The notes beneath the pieces are model-generated. The model was given only the letters and a program-made list of their open reading frames with translations. It did not search any database and was not told where the DNA came from. The position numbers and the translations under genes are program-made. DNA of 64,000 bases from Rufibacter roseolus (GTDB lineage Bacteria > Bacteroidota > Bacteroidia > Cytophagales > Hymenobacteraceae): positions 1,178,001-1,242,000 of the forward strand of contig NZ_JAFMSU010000001.1 of NCBI RefSeq assembly GCF_017916365.1. Direction: 5' to 3'. Shown piece after piece: positions 15,937 to 26,400 of this stretch. The stretch's first letter is position 1. Every line of letters starts with the position of its first letter.

Positions 15937-16479
15937 ATGCAAGTAAAGAACTACCCACTAGCGGGCGTGGTGGAAATCACCCCAAGGATTTTTGCTGATG
16001 AGAGAGGGGCTTTCCTGGAGACTTTCAGTGCCCGGTTATTTGGCGAAGCCGGAATCACCGAGACCTTTGTGCAGGACAATTTATCGATCTCCAAAAAAGG
16101 CGTTTTACGCGGACTGCATTTCCAGAAACCCCCTTACGCGCAGGCGAAACTGGTTAGCGTAACAGTAGGAAAAGCCTTGGATGTAGCCGTGGATATCCTC
16201 AAAGATTCGCCTACCTATGGGCAGTATGTTACTTGTATCCTGGACGCTGAGAAACGCAATTCCTTTTTTATCCCGGTGGGGTTTGCCCATGGGTTTGTGG
16301 CGTTGGAGGAAGGCACTATTTTCCAGTACAAATGCAGTAACTATTACCACAAAGATTCTGAGGGTGGTTTGCTCTGGAATGACCCTGCGCTTGGCATTCA
16401 ATGGGGCATTGACAACCCCTTAGTCTCTGAAAAAGACGAAATCCTTCCCACTCTGGAAGGCTTTGAGTCTCCATTCTAA
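15937..16479 (+). CDS. rfbC: dTDP-4-dehydrorhamnose 3,5-epimerase
   Basis: 180 residues, the usual size. It converts dTDP-4-keto-6-deoxyglucose to dTDP-4-keto-rhamnose, the third of four steps to dTDP-L-rhamnose. The cupin fold shows GVLRGLHFQ with catalytic His61, FFIPVGFAHGFVALEE and the Tyr-containing YKCSNYYHK near 132-140. The C-terminus (NDPALGIQWGI) is typical. The other rfb genes are not in this window, so the pathway is either spread out or continues elsewhere. A 22-bp hairpin terminator lies just downstream. Confidence 0.96.
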   Translation: MQVKNYPLAGVVEITPRIFADERGAFLETFSARLFGEAGITETFVQDNLSISKKGVLRGLHFQKPPYAQAKLVSVTVGKALDVAVDILKDSPTYGQYVTCILDAEKRNSFFIPVGFAHGFVALEEGTIFQYKCSNYYHKDSEGGLLWNDPALGIQWGIDNPLVSEKDEILPTLEGFESPF

Positions 16480-16493
16480 AGCTTGCATATTGA

Positions 16494-16541
16494 TACTCAC
16501 AAAAGAGCCTCTGCAATTCTGCAGAGGCTCTTTTGTGAGTA
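16494..16541. terminator. Terminator downstream of rfbC
   Basis: A perfect 22-bp stem (16494-16515 with 16520-16541) closes a 4-base loop. The right arm includes a TTTT run. Confidence 0.8.
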
Positions 16542-17157
16542 CCTGTTTTTCTGAAAAATAGATCTGAAACAGGGAATTGAAGAATGGTTTAGTTCACAGC
16601 TTTTCCTCTTAATTGCTTTCCCCAACCCACTTTTATTTTCGGCTTGATTTTAGGAAATCACCCCAAAAACAGGCAGTAGCGCCTCTAGCGTTTCTAACAT
16701 TCACAAAGTGTCTTCTCAGGCGGGTGAATAAGCATTAGCCAATCTCTTCCGGATAACCACTTCTTCATTTTGGGTCTGGTTTTCACAAAAGAGCCTTTAA
16801 ACATAAAACAAAGCCCGATTCTCATCTTGGACACCAGAATGGATTGAATATAGACTTTTTACTATGGTTAGATTCAGGTAATTAAATATTTCTAATTTTT
16901 AATTAGCAAATAGGGGATTGTAGGGTTTGGTTTGTCATCTAATTCCAGTAAGACTACCATCCAAAATGCCATTTGCCCTATGATATCTGGTTAAAAGATA
17001 AATCATCCCCCTTCAGTACCACAAACTATTCTTTTTTGTACCAGCCCAGCGCTCTCAGGTAGTGGAAAAAATCCATGTCCGAAGCTGCCTGGAAAGTTAT
17101 TGCCCCATTTTCTAAACCTATGAACTCCTCCAACACGCTCTCAGCTACCTTTTGCCA
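16542..17157. other. Spacer upstream of the giant T9SS gene
   Basis: About 615 A/T-rich bases. They hold two degenerate members of the dispersed palindrome family, near 16635-16670 and at 16768-16802 (TTTTGGGTCTGGTTTTC...GAGCCTTTAAAC). No credible gene was seen. A promoter for the giant gene should lie here, but no exact TAnnTTTG box was found near its start. Confidence 0.45.
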
Positions 17158-17445
17158 ATGAAAAGCTACTCTACCAGATTTTTCCTTGCCTTGATTATGT
17201 TTCTGCTCACCCTACTGCGGGTGCAGGCGGCAACTCCAAAATCGACTAAGCCAGTCCATTTCATTCAGAACCGGGGCCAGATTCAGAAGGAGAAAAGAAA
17301 CCTGCAGCAGGAAATAGAATATGTGGCCATGGTGCAAGGCGCGACCATTTACTTCGCCGCGGACCAGATTATCTATAATTTCCAGAAGAAGGAAAGCAGC
17401 AGCAAGCAGGGAAAGAACTCTGGCAAGGAGGCAATGAAGGAGTAA
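17158..17445 (+). CDS. 5' part of the giant DUF7948/SBBP surface protein, ended by an in-frame TAA
   Basis: 95 residues from ATG 17158 to the TAA at 17443-17445. It starts with a Sec signal peptide (MKSYSTRFFLALIMFLL...RVQAA), followed by the beginning of a DUF7948 domain (HFIQNRGQIQ and VAMVQGATIYFAADQIIYNF). The same beginning occurs in the intact type B cargo at 53397-56939 (EFVENKGQWPAQVAFAAD...GGKMFLQPTGFMYVLHD). The next open frame is in the same phase and continues the domain with only the stop codon between them. This is therefore the secretion signal and domain start of the downstream 3962-codon frame, not an independent gene. Confidence 0.7.
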   Translation: MKSYSTRFFLALIMFLLTLLRVQAATPKSTKPVHFIQNRGQIQKEKRNLQQEIEYVAMVQGATIYFAADQIIYNFQKKESSSKQGKNSGKEAMKE

Positions 17446-17448
17446 CAG

Positions 17449-20400
17449 GTGGTCATGAGGCTGGTCAACGGCAACCCGCAGGTAAAGATCCTGAGCCAGC
17501 AGAAAGCCGAGGAATTCTACAACTATTACCTCCCGCATTGCCCTCAGGGCATTACGGGCGTTCCGGCTTACCAGAAGCTGGTCTATCAGGAGGTGTATCC
17601 TAACATCGACCTGGTTTTCCATGCCAGCGCTAAAGGCGTGAAATACGATTTTGTGGTCCATCCGGGTGGGAAGGCCTCAGACATCCAGATGCAGTACGCG
17701 GGAGTCACAGATATCAGCATTGACAAAAAAGGGCAGCTCCAGATCGTGCATCCGCTGGGAAGCATCCAGGAAGAGGCGCCTTACACCTATCAGCAGAAAG
17801 CAAAAGAAGGGGGCTCCGCGGAGGCAGTGGCCTCGGCTTTTACGCTGAAGAGCAAAAACAACATCGGGTTCAAAGTGGGGGCCTATGATATGGGTAAAGA
17901 CCTGGTCATAGACCCTTTTGCTACTTATTACGGTGGTTCGTTGTTTGAAGAAGCCACCGATGTGGCCACGGATGCCGCGGGCAATATCTACTTCACCGGT
18001 AACACCTACAGCGAGGATTTTCCTACCCAGACCGTGAGCGGCGGCTACAACCAGACCTTGCACGGCGGTTCTTATGATGCCTTTGTGGTGAAGTTTGACA
18101 AGAACGGGGTGCGGCAGTGGTCTACCTTCTTCGGGGGCGGCAGCAACGAGACGGCGCGCGGCCTGGCCGTGGATGCCAACGGCAACGTGATCGTGACGGG
18201 CTCCACCTCCAGCACCAACCTGCCCCGCCTGGCCAACGGCGGCTTTGAGCAGACCACCTTAAATGGATTTGATGATGCCTTTATCCTGAAACTGAGCGCC
18301 AGCGGGGCCCGACTCTGGAGTACGTACTACGGCGGGGCCGAGAGCGAGGAAGGGCACGATGTGGCCACCGACGGCGCGGGCAACATCATTGTGGTAGGCT
18401 CCACCAACAGCAACAACTTTCCACTGCAGGCGCCAGCCAGCGGCTACAGCCAGCCCACCCGGGGCGGCGATGACGATGCCTTTATCCTCAAGTTCAGCTT
18501 TGCCGGCGTGCGCCAGTGGGCCACGTTCTACGGCGGCAGGAATGAGGAAATTGCCACCGGCGTAGCCACCGACCAGAACGGCAGCATCTGGGTGACCGGC
18601 CAAGCGTATGGTGCCATGCCGGTGCAGAACTTGGGCGGCGCCTACAACCAACCCAGTGTTGCCTCCACTAATGAGTCAGACGCGTTTATCCTGAAGTTCT
18701 CGGGCGGAGGTGTGCGTCAGTGGGCTACCTATTATGGCGGCACGGGAGAAGATTACGGAAGCCGCATTGCCGTGGACGGCGCCAACAACGTGCTGGTTAC
18801 CGGCACCACCGAAGGCCTTTCTTTTCCGCTCCAGAATTTGGGCGGCGCCTACAACCAGGCCCAGGCCGGTGGCGAGGAAGATGCCTTTATCCTGAAATTC
18901 ACCAACAGCGGTGCACGTACCTGGGCCACCTACTACGGCGGTCCGCAGGAAGACTACGGCAAAAGCATCGTGGCCGACCGCAGCAACAACATCTACGTGG
19001 TAGGCATCTCCGAAGGCATGGGTTTGCCCACCCAGACCATCGCCGGCGGTTATAACCAATTGCAAGGTTCCTCAGAAGACTACACAGACGGCTTCCTGCT
19101 CAAATTCAACTCCGCCGGGGCTCGGCAATGGGCCACATACTACGGCTCCCTGCAAGACGATGTATTGAATGGCGTAGCCACAGACGCAGACGGTAATGTG
19201 GTAGCGGTGGGTTCTTCGCACAGTACTGACCTGCCCGTGGTCACCAATCAGGGTGGCTACAGCCAGGGAAACACTGATGGCGGCGAAAAGGTGATCGTTC
19301 TTCAGCTCACGGGCAACGGGAAATTGTCTACCGGCCAGACTGCCCAGACCATTGACTTCGCGCCTCTGGAGGACAGGTACGGGGAGGGCAGCTTTACCCT
19401 GAAAGCCAAAGCCAGTTCCGGGTTGCCGGTGACCTATACCGCCGCCGGCCCGGCCGAGATACTGAGTGGTAACACCCTCTGGATTGAAGGCTTCGGGAAA
19501 GTAACCGTGACGGCCCAGCAAAGCGGAAACAGCGTGTACGCACCGGCACCCTCGGTGGAGAGAAGCTTTTGCGCTAAAATAGTAATGCCGGATTACCTCA
19601 ACGAGGAAGAAGGGAATTACTGCGTGGGCCAAGGGAAATACTCCGTCTATGAGGTGGAAGGAGCCACGTACCAATGGTCGGTTTCGGCGGGAGGAACCAT
19701 TGTCTCGGCGGTAGGGCCGGAAGTTACCGTGAACTGGGCCACTGCCGGCAAACACACGCTTACCCTTAAAATAACCAGTAACTGCGAACCGGCCGGCAAA
19801 ACTACCTCCTTTGAGGTAGACGTAGTCACCAGTCCTAAGCCAGGGGCTATCGCCAACATGGTGCCCGCGCAGAATGCCGGAGGGCTGTCGTTGCCGCTTA
19901 CTTTCTCTTGGGGAGCCTCGGCCAATGCCACTTCCTATGACTTCTACCTGTGGCCAGCCAATTCACCGGTTCCGCCCTCCAGACCTTACGAGGATGACCT
20001 CACCGCCACTACTTTCACGGTTTCCTCCGGGCTGGTGAATGGCGTAACTTACAAGTGGAAAGTAGTAGCCAGAACAGAGTGCCAGACAACCGAAAGTGCG
20101 GAGCAGACCTTTGCCCTGGGTTGTATCACGCCGGTTCAGCCCTCGGCAATCACCGGCAAGACCCCGGTCTGCGTGAGCCCCGATGCTGAGTTTTACTCTG
20201 TGCCTTCTGTGGCGGGGGTAACCTACACCTGGGCTTTGTCCGGAGGCGGCACCATGACTTCTTTTAGTAACATCGCCATGATCACCTGGGCTACTCCGGG
20301 TACCTACACCTTGACCGTAACTCCTTCTCTGGCTTGTGGTACCACCGGTCCGGCGCGTTCGGTGCAGATCACGGTCACCCAGATGCAGGCGCCCTCCGCG

Positions 20401-23400
20401 GTAAGCAATATGCAACCCGCCAACGGCATCGGGGATCTTTCCTTACCCTTGAACCTTTCTTGGGCAGCGGCGGCGAATGCCACGACTTATGATGTGTATG
20501 TCTGGCGCGACGGTATCTCCCGGCCTTTCACGCCTAATGGTGAAAACCTGACGGCGCTGTCCCATACGGTCACCAGCGGCCTGAGCAACGGAATTACCTA
20601 TAAGTGGCAGGTGGTGGCCAAAAACGCGTGTAAGGAGACCGACGGACCTGTGCAGACGTTTATTATCAACTGCGTAACGCCGGCCCAGCCGAGCATTATC
20701 ACCGGGAAGACCACGGTCTGCCTGGAGCAGCAGCAATACCGCGTCACCAATGTCAACGGGGTGAACTACACGTGGTCAGTGGGGGATGCCGGGATTGTTT
20801 CCGGTACGGGCAATTCCGTGGAAGTCACCTGGACCAAAGCAGGCACGCATACCCTTACTGTTACCCCATCGGTGGGTTGTGGACAATCTGGCCCTGCTCG
20901 TACCATCCAGGTAACGGTGCAGAACCTGTCTGCCCCGGGCATGGTCAGCAATATGCTGCCCGATAACGGTAAAACTAACGTATTGATTCCTCTGGACCTG
21001 AGCTGGAGTGCGGCGGCCAATGCTACTTCCTATGACCTGTACATCTGGCCAGACAACGGCACCAGCAGACCTTCCTTCCCCTTTGAGGACAACCTGACCA
21101 ATTTGGGTTTCAGGGTAACCAGCGGGCTGGAGTATGGCGTGACGTACAAGTGGCAGGTGGTGTCTAAAAACAGCTGTAACGAGAAAGACGGGCCAGTGCA
21201 GACGTTCAAAGCCAACTGTCTTCCTCCGGATCAGCCCAAAGCCATTGAAGGGCTGACCAGCGTTTGCCCCGGCATTTGGAAATATGAGGCTAAAAACTCC
21301 AATGCCGCCAGCTACACCTGGCAACTCTCCGGGGGCGGCACCAAAACCGAAACCGGCGCCATACTGACGGTGAACTGGACCACCCTGGGTACGCACACTA
21401 TCACTGTGACGCCGGTATCCGCCTGCGGGGCGCAAGGCCAGTCCCAGACCCTCACCGTAGTGGTAGGCAACCCGGTAGCCCCGGGGGCGGTCACCAACAT
21501 GAAGCCCGCCAACGGAGCCCAGAATGTCCTTGTTTCCACTCCGCTTACCTGGGATGCCGTTGCCAATGCCACTTCCTATGATGTGTACATCTGGCCAGAA
21601 ACTGCATCGGCTCGGCCTCAGTTCCCCGCCGCTTCCAATTTGGTGGGACCAGCCTACACGCTTAACCAGAAGCTGGCTTCTGATGTGGTGTACAAGTGGC
21701 AGGTGGTGGCCAAGAACAACTGCCGCCAGACCGATGGGCCGGTGCAGACTTTCCGCACGTTCCCGCTCCCAGACCTGACCATTGTAAGCAAAACCATCCA
21801 GGTCAGCGCTACAAGTGGTGCTACCATTCCAGTTACCTGGGAGGTGAAAAATATCGGCAAGACCGGCACCGGGAATACGCAGTGGGTAGACCGGGTGTAC
21901 CTGTCCACCGACCTTGACCTGCGCCGTGATGAAGACCAGTTGCTGGGTACTTTCCCGCAGGTGACCTATCTGCAGCCCGAGCAGTCTTACAAACAGGTGC
22001 AGGACGTAACCCTGCCAGCTACCCCCGGTACTTATTACCTGTTTGTCATCACCGATAACGAGCACGCCAACTGCGCCGGAGCCCTCACCGGAGACCAATG
22101 CTCGCTAGGTAGATTGACGGGCAAGGAAACCCTGCACGAAGGCAATGAGCAGAACAACTTTGTCTACCAGACCCTCAACATCCAGGTAGGCCCTACGGCC
22201 GATCTAAAGGTACTCTCAGTGGGTACGCCGACGGATGTCTTCAATGGCAGCAGCATCAACGTAACTTACTCGGTGCAGAATATTGGCGAGGCGAGTGCCC
22301 TGGGTAAGAAAACCTACGCCAGCGGCGTGATGCCCCAGACGCAGGTAGTGGGCGGACGCGGTGCCAGATTAGGACCAGCCGCCAGCTGCTATGACCATTA
22401 CTGGATAGACGGCATTTACCTGTCCTCAGACAACCAGTTCTCGCCCGCGGATGATATCTACCTGGGGTACTCCTTCGTGAGCCTGAAAAGCACCACCCAG
22501 AAAGATGTTTGCGGCAACTTTACCGGCGTGCCGCTGCCCAGAAACGAGACCTACAACCTGGTAGCCCCCGTGACGCTGCCCATCAATAAAGTAGGGAAGT
22601 TCTACGTGTTCGTGGTCGCGGCTGATAAAGACGGGGTAGACGAAGGTTCCCGCCTGAGCAACAACGTGAAAGCCAGCGGCGAGATCACCATCAAACTGAC
22701 ACCACCGCCTAACCTGGCCGTGACTGCTGTGAGCGGTCCGAACACCGCAGTAGCCGGAACCGAAGCTTCTTTCTCCTGGACCGTGAAAAACAGCGGTGCT
22801 TCCGCGCCCAGGGCTACTGAAAACGTGTGGCACGACCACCTGTACATCTCCAAAGAAGCCACTTTCAACAAAGAGAACAGCATCAGCCTGGGCAAGTTTT
22901 ACCAGACCCAGGGAGCGGATTTTGTAGGTGCCAAAGGAACCTACACCGAGACCAAGAGCATCAGGATACCGGAGGGCATTGCCGGGAACTACTACGCCTA
23001 CCTGGTCACTGATGAAGACGACAAGGTTTTTGAGCACACTTTTACAAATGACAACCTAAAACGCAGCGACAAGCAGATCACGATCTCCGCCGGTAACTAC
23101 GCTGAGTTGGAGGTCTTGAACGTGGAGATGCCCACCGAGGTCATTGCCGGAAGAGAGTTCAAAATCAAATATCAGGTCAAAAACAGCGGCACCGGCAAAC
23201 CGGGTGCTGAGTACCAGGATGCGGTTTCCTACTCCACCACGGCCACCTGGGACCCTACCCGCGAGATAGGAACCCAAAGGTTCACCGGCCAGCCGGAGCC
23301 TTCCCAGACCCAGAACCGCGAGATGACGGTAAGGGCCCCTAACATGGAAGGTGACGCGTACTTCTTTGTGCAGACCGACCCTCGTAACAGGATCTACGAA

Positions 23401-26400
23401 ACCAACGAGACCAATAACCTCAAAGGATTCGGGACGAAGGTGCGCATCAAACTGGCTCCCCTGGAACCAGACTTGGAAGTGTCTGCGCTCACCGCCCCAA
23501 CCGTGGCCCAGGCCGGAACCTCCATCAAACTGGACTGGAAGGTCTTTAATGAAGGCAACGGCAGTCCCATTGTCTCTTCCTGGGCAGACGGAATGTATCT
23601 CTCCAAAGACCGGGAACTGGACCCCACAGACATCGTGCTTTTCTTCAGGAACTTCCGCGTGAGTGGGCTGGAACCGGGCGCCACTTACAACGCGACCTAT
23701 ACTACAGAAATCCCCAGAGGATTGTCCGGTGCCTATTACCTGATCCACCTGGTTGACCCAGATAAACTGATCTCCAATGAGGTAAACAGGACCAATAACC
23801 TGCAGGTGAAGGAAATCACCCTTTCTTCTTCCCCGGCCGCTGACCTAGCGGTGACCAAGGTGGAGGCGTCTAACGTGGCTTTTGCCGGTCAGTACCTGAA
23901 GGTGAAATTCACCATCACAAACCAGGGGCAGGGAACGGCCGTGAGCAAGATCAGTGACCGGTCTTACTGGCATGACGCCATCTGGCTGGGGCTTGATCCG
24001 GCGCTGGCTTCCACGGCTACGAGTCAGAATCTGGGCAGCAAGGTAAGGACCGTTACCCTGGCCAAAGGAGCCAGCTATACAGACAGCGTGGAGCTGGACG
24101 TACCCAAATACCTCAATGGCGATTATTACCTCTTTGTGCGCACCGATAACCAGGACATGGTCTTTGAGCACGACAAAGAAGACAACAACCTGTCCATCGC
24201 CTTGCCGCTGAAGATCACAACAGCGCCTCCGGGCGATCTCATCGTGGAGAAAGTGAACCTGACCCCAAGCGTGTACCTGGGTGAGAATCTGCAGGCCGCT
24301 TACACGGTGAAAAACGCGGGTACGGTACCAGCGGTGGGCAACCTGCGCAACAGCGCCTTCCTGTCAACCGACGCTACCCTGAACGCGGCCTCGGATGTGC
24401 TGCTGAATTACGGCGAGACCCGCATCAACCTGGAGCCGGGCCAAACGGTTTCCGGCACTTTGATGGCCCCGGTTCCGGGCATGCTCCCCAACAGCTACCA
24501 GGGAATCTTGCTGGCCAACTCCAGCAACGCGGTGCACGAAAGTAACCTTAACAACAACCAGAAAGTAGGAGACACCCCGGTCAACGTGAAGATCAAGTCA
24601 CTCTTCCTGAACGTGCCGGAGATTGCGCCGCTCAAACTCAATGACCAGCTATTCTACCAGGTGGCTGTTACCGCCGACCAGGACCTGTTCCTGACCTTAA
24701 CCAGCGACCAGAACTACGGCCTCAACGAGGTGTATGTGGCCTACAACCGCATCCCTACCGCCGCCAATTTTGACTTCAAGTACACCGATGTCAACCGGCC
24801 TAACCAGAAAGTACTCATTCCGCAGACCAAAGCCGGGAACTACTATGTGCTGGTAAGAGCGTCTTCAGGATTCGGGGGCAGCCAGAACGTGACCTTGCTG
24901 GCCAAAGCGCTGCCGTTCTCCATTATGAGCATCACGCCTAACCGTATGGGCCAGGGCGTGGTGAGCAGCACCTTGCTGGGCGCCGGGTTCCGCCAGGGCA
25001 TCAGCATCACTTTGAAAGGAAGTAACGGTACCACTGCCGCTACCGCGGAGGTGGTGAAGATGGTCAACAGCATGGAATTGAAACTCCGCTGGGACCTGAC
25101 CAACACGCCTAAAGGAATCTACGACCTGGTCGCCACCAACCCGAACAATCAGCAGCAGATTCTGGCGAAAGGAGTAACCGTGGAAGCCGCGAGTAAATAC
25201 GCCGTAGACTATGTGCCGCAGGCACCCAACGTATTGCGCCGGGGCAAAGGTGGTCTGTACACCTTCTCCTTCCGGAATACTTCCAACGTGGATATCCCGG
25301 TGCTGCATGGTACGCTTACCGTGCTGGGCGATGCGGATGTGACGGTGGAGAAAATAGAAGGCAAGTTCCTGACCGGTTCTGACTGGCCCATCGCGCCCGG
25401 CATCCCCAACACCGATTACACCGTGGTAGGTGGCGCCAAGGAGGTTCCGTTTATCTCCCGCAACGTGGCTCCGGGTGAGCAGATGACCATCGCCCTCAAC
25501 GTAGGCCTCAAGGATTTCAAACTGAACAGATTCCCGCTCACGGTGAAACTGCTGGCCTATTCCAAGAGCACGCTCATGACCAACCTGAGTGAGCAGATAG
25601 AGATTTCCCGCCGGGCAATCCTCGCTGATCCGGCCCTGCTGAAGGCAGACCAGGTGGAAGGATTAATCACTCTGGCTGGAAACCAGCGTAAATTCGGGCA
25701 AGCCGTCATGGCTACCCTCATCTCCAACGGGCTGCTCTCCTCCGCAGACACCACGGGTTTTGATTACACCTGCCCGGTTTGCGGACCAGTTCCTTCCAAT
25801 CCGCAGTCGCCGCAGTCAGAGGACCAGAACCCCGAGGTGATGGCCTTTGACTATGATCCGGGGGCCAGCCCAGGTTCCACCATCATGCCGACGGCTACGT
25901 TTGCGCCGGGGCAGGACTACCTGTGGGAAATCAACAAGTACAATGGCAATGCCGGGGCAGACCCGGGCTGGGACCTGGTGAAAATCAACGGCCGATTGAA
26001 CATCACCGCTACGGCGCAGAACCCCTTCGTGATCAGGGTTTCCTCGCTGGACTATGACAACTACCCAAGCTACCTGGCAGGCTGGCACCCAGCCGTGGAC
26101 AAATGCTGGCCAATCGCCGTGGCCGAGGGCGGTATCACCGGTTTCTCTGCAGACAAATTCGCCATTGACACTTCCCGTTTCGTGGCTTATAACTACACCT
26201 ACAAAGGCAAGTTCTCGGTGAAAGTAACAGGCAATACACTTTACCTGTGTTTTACCGCATATGTGCCCAAAACGGGAGAGCCTGGTGTGCCCGGCGCCCC
26301 GGGTGGTTACGGTGAACCCGGTAGCCCCGGCGGACAAGGCGGTCCTGGCTCAGGCACCATCAGCCCGGGTGCTGGTGGACCAGGTGGAGCCGGCGGTCCT

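Noticed and set aside
15937-16479. rfbC and the GT4 gene considered as part of a defence or phage island
   Set aside because: Both are ordinary polysaccharide genes with no mobile-element signs nearby.
17940-19310. Regular repeats of about 170 bases, considered as a CRISPR or tandem DNA array
   Set aside because: They are SBBP protein repeats: the period follows codons and the DNA between repeats is not made of unique spacers with identical repeats.
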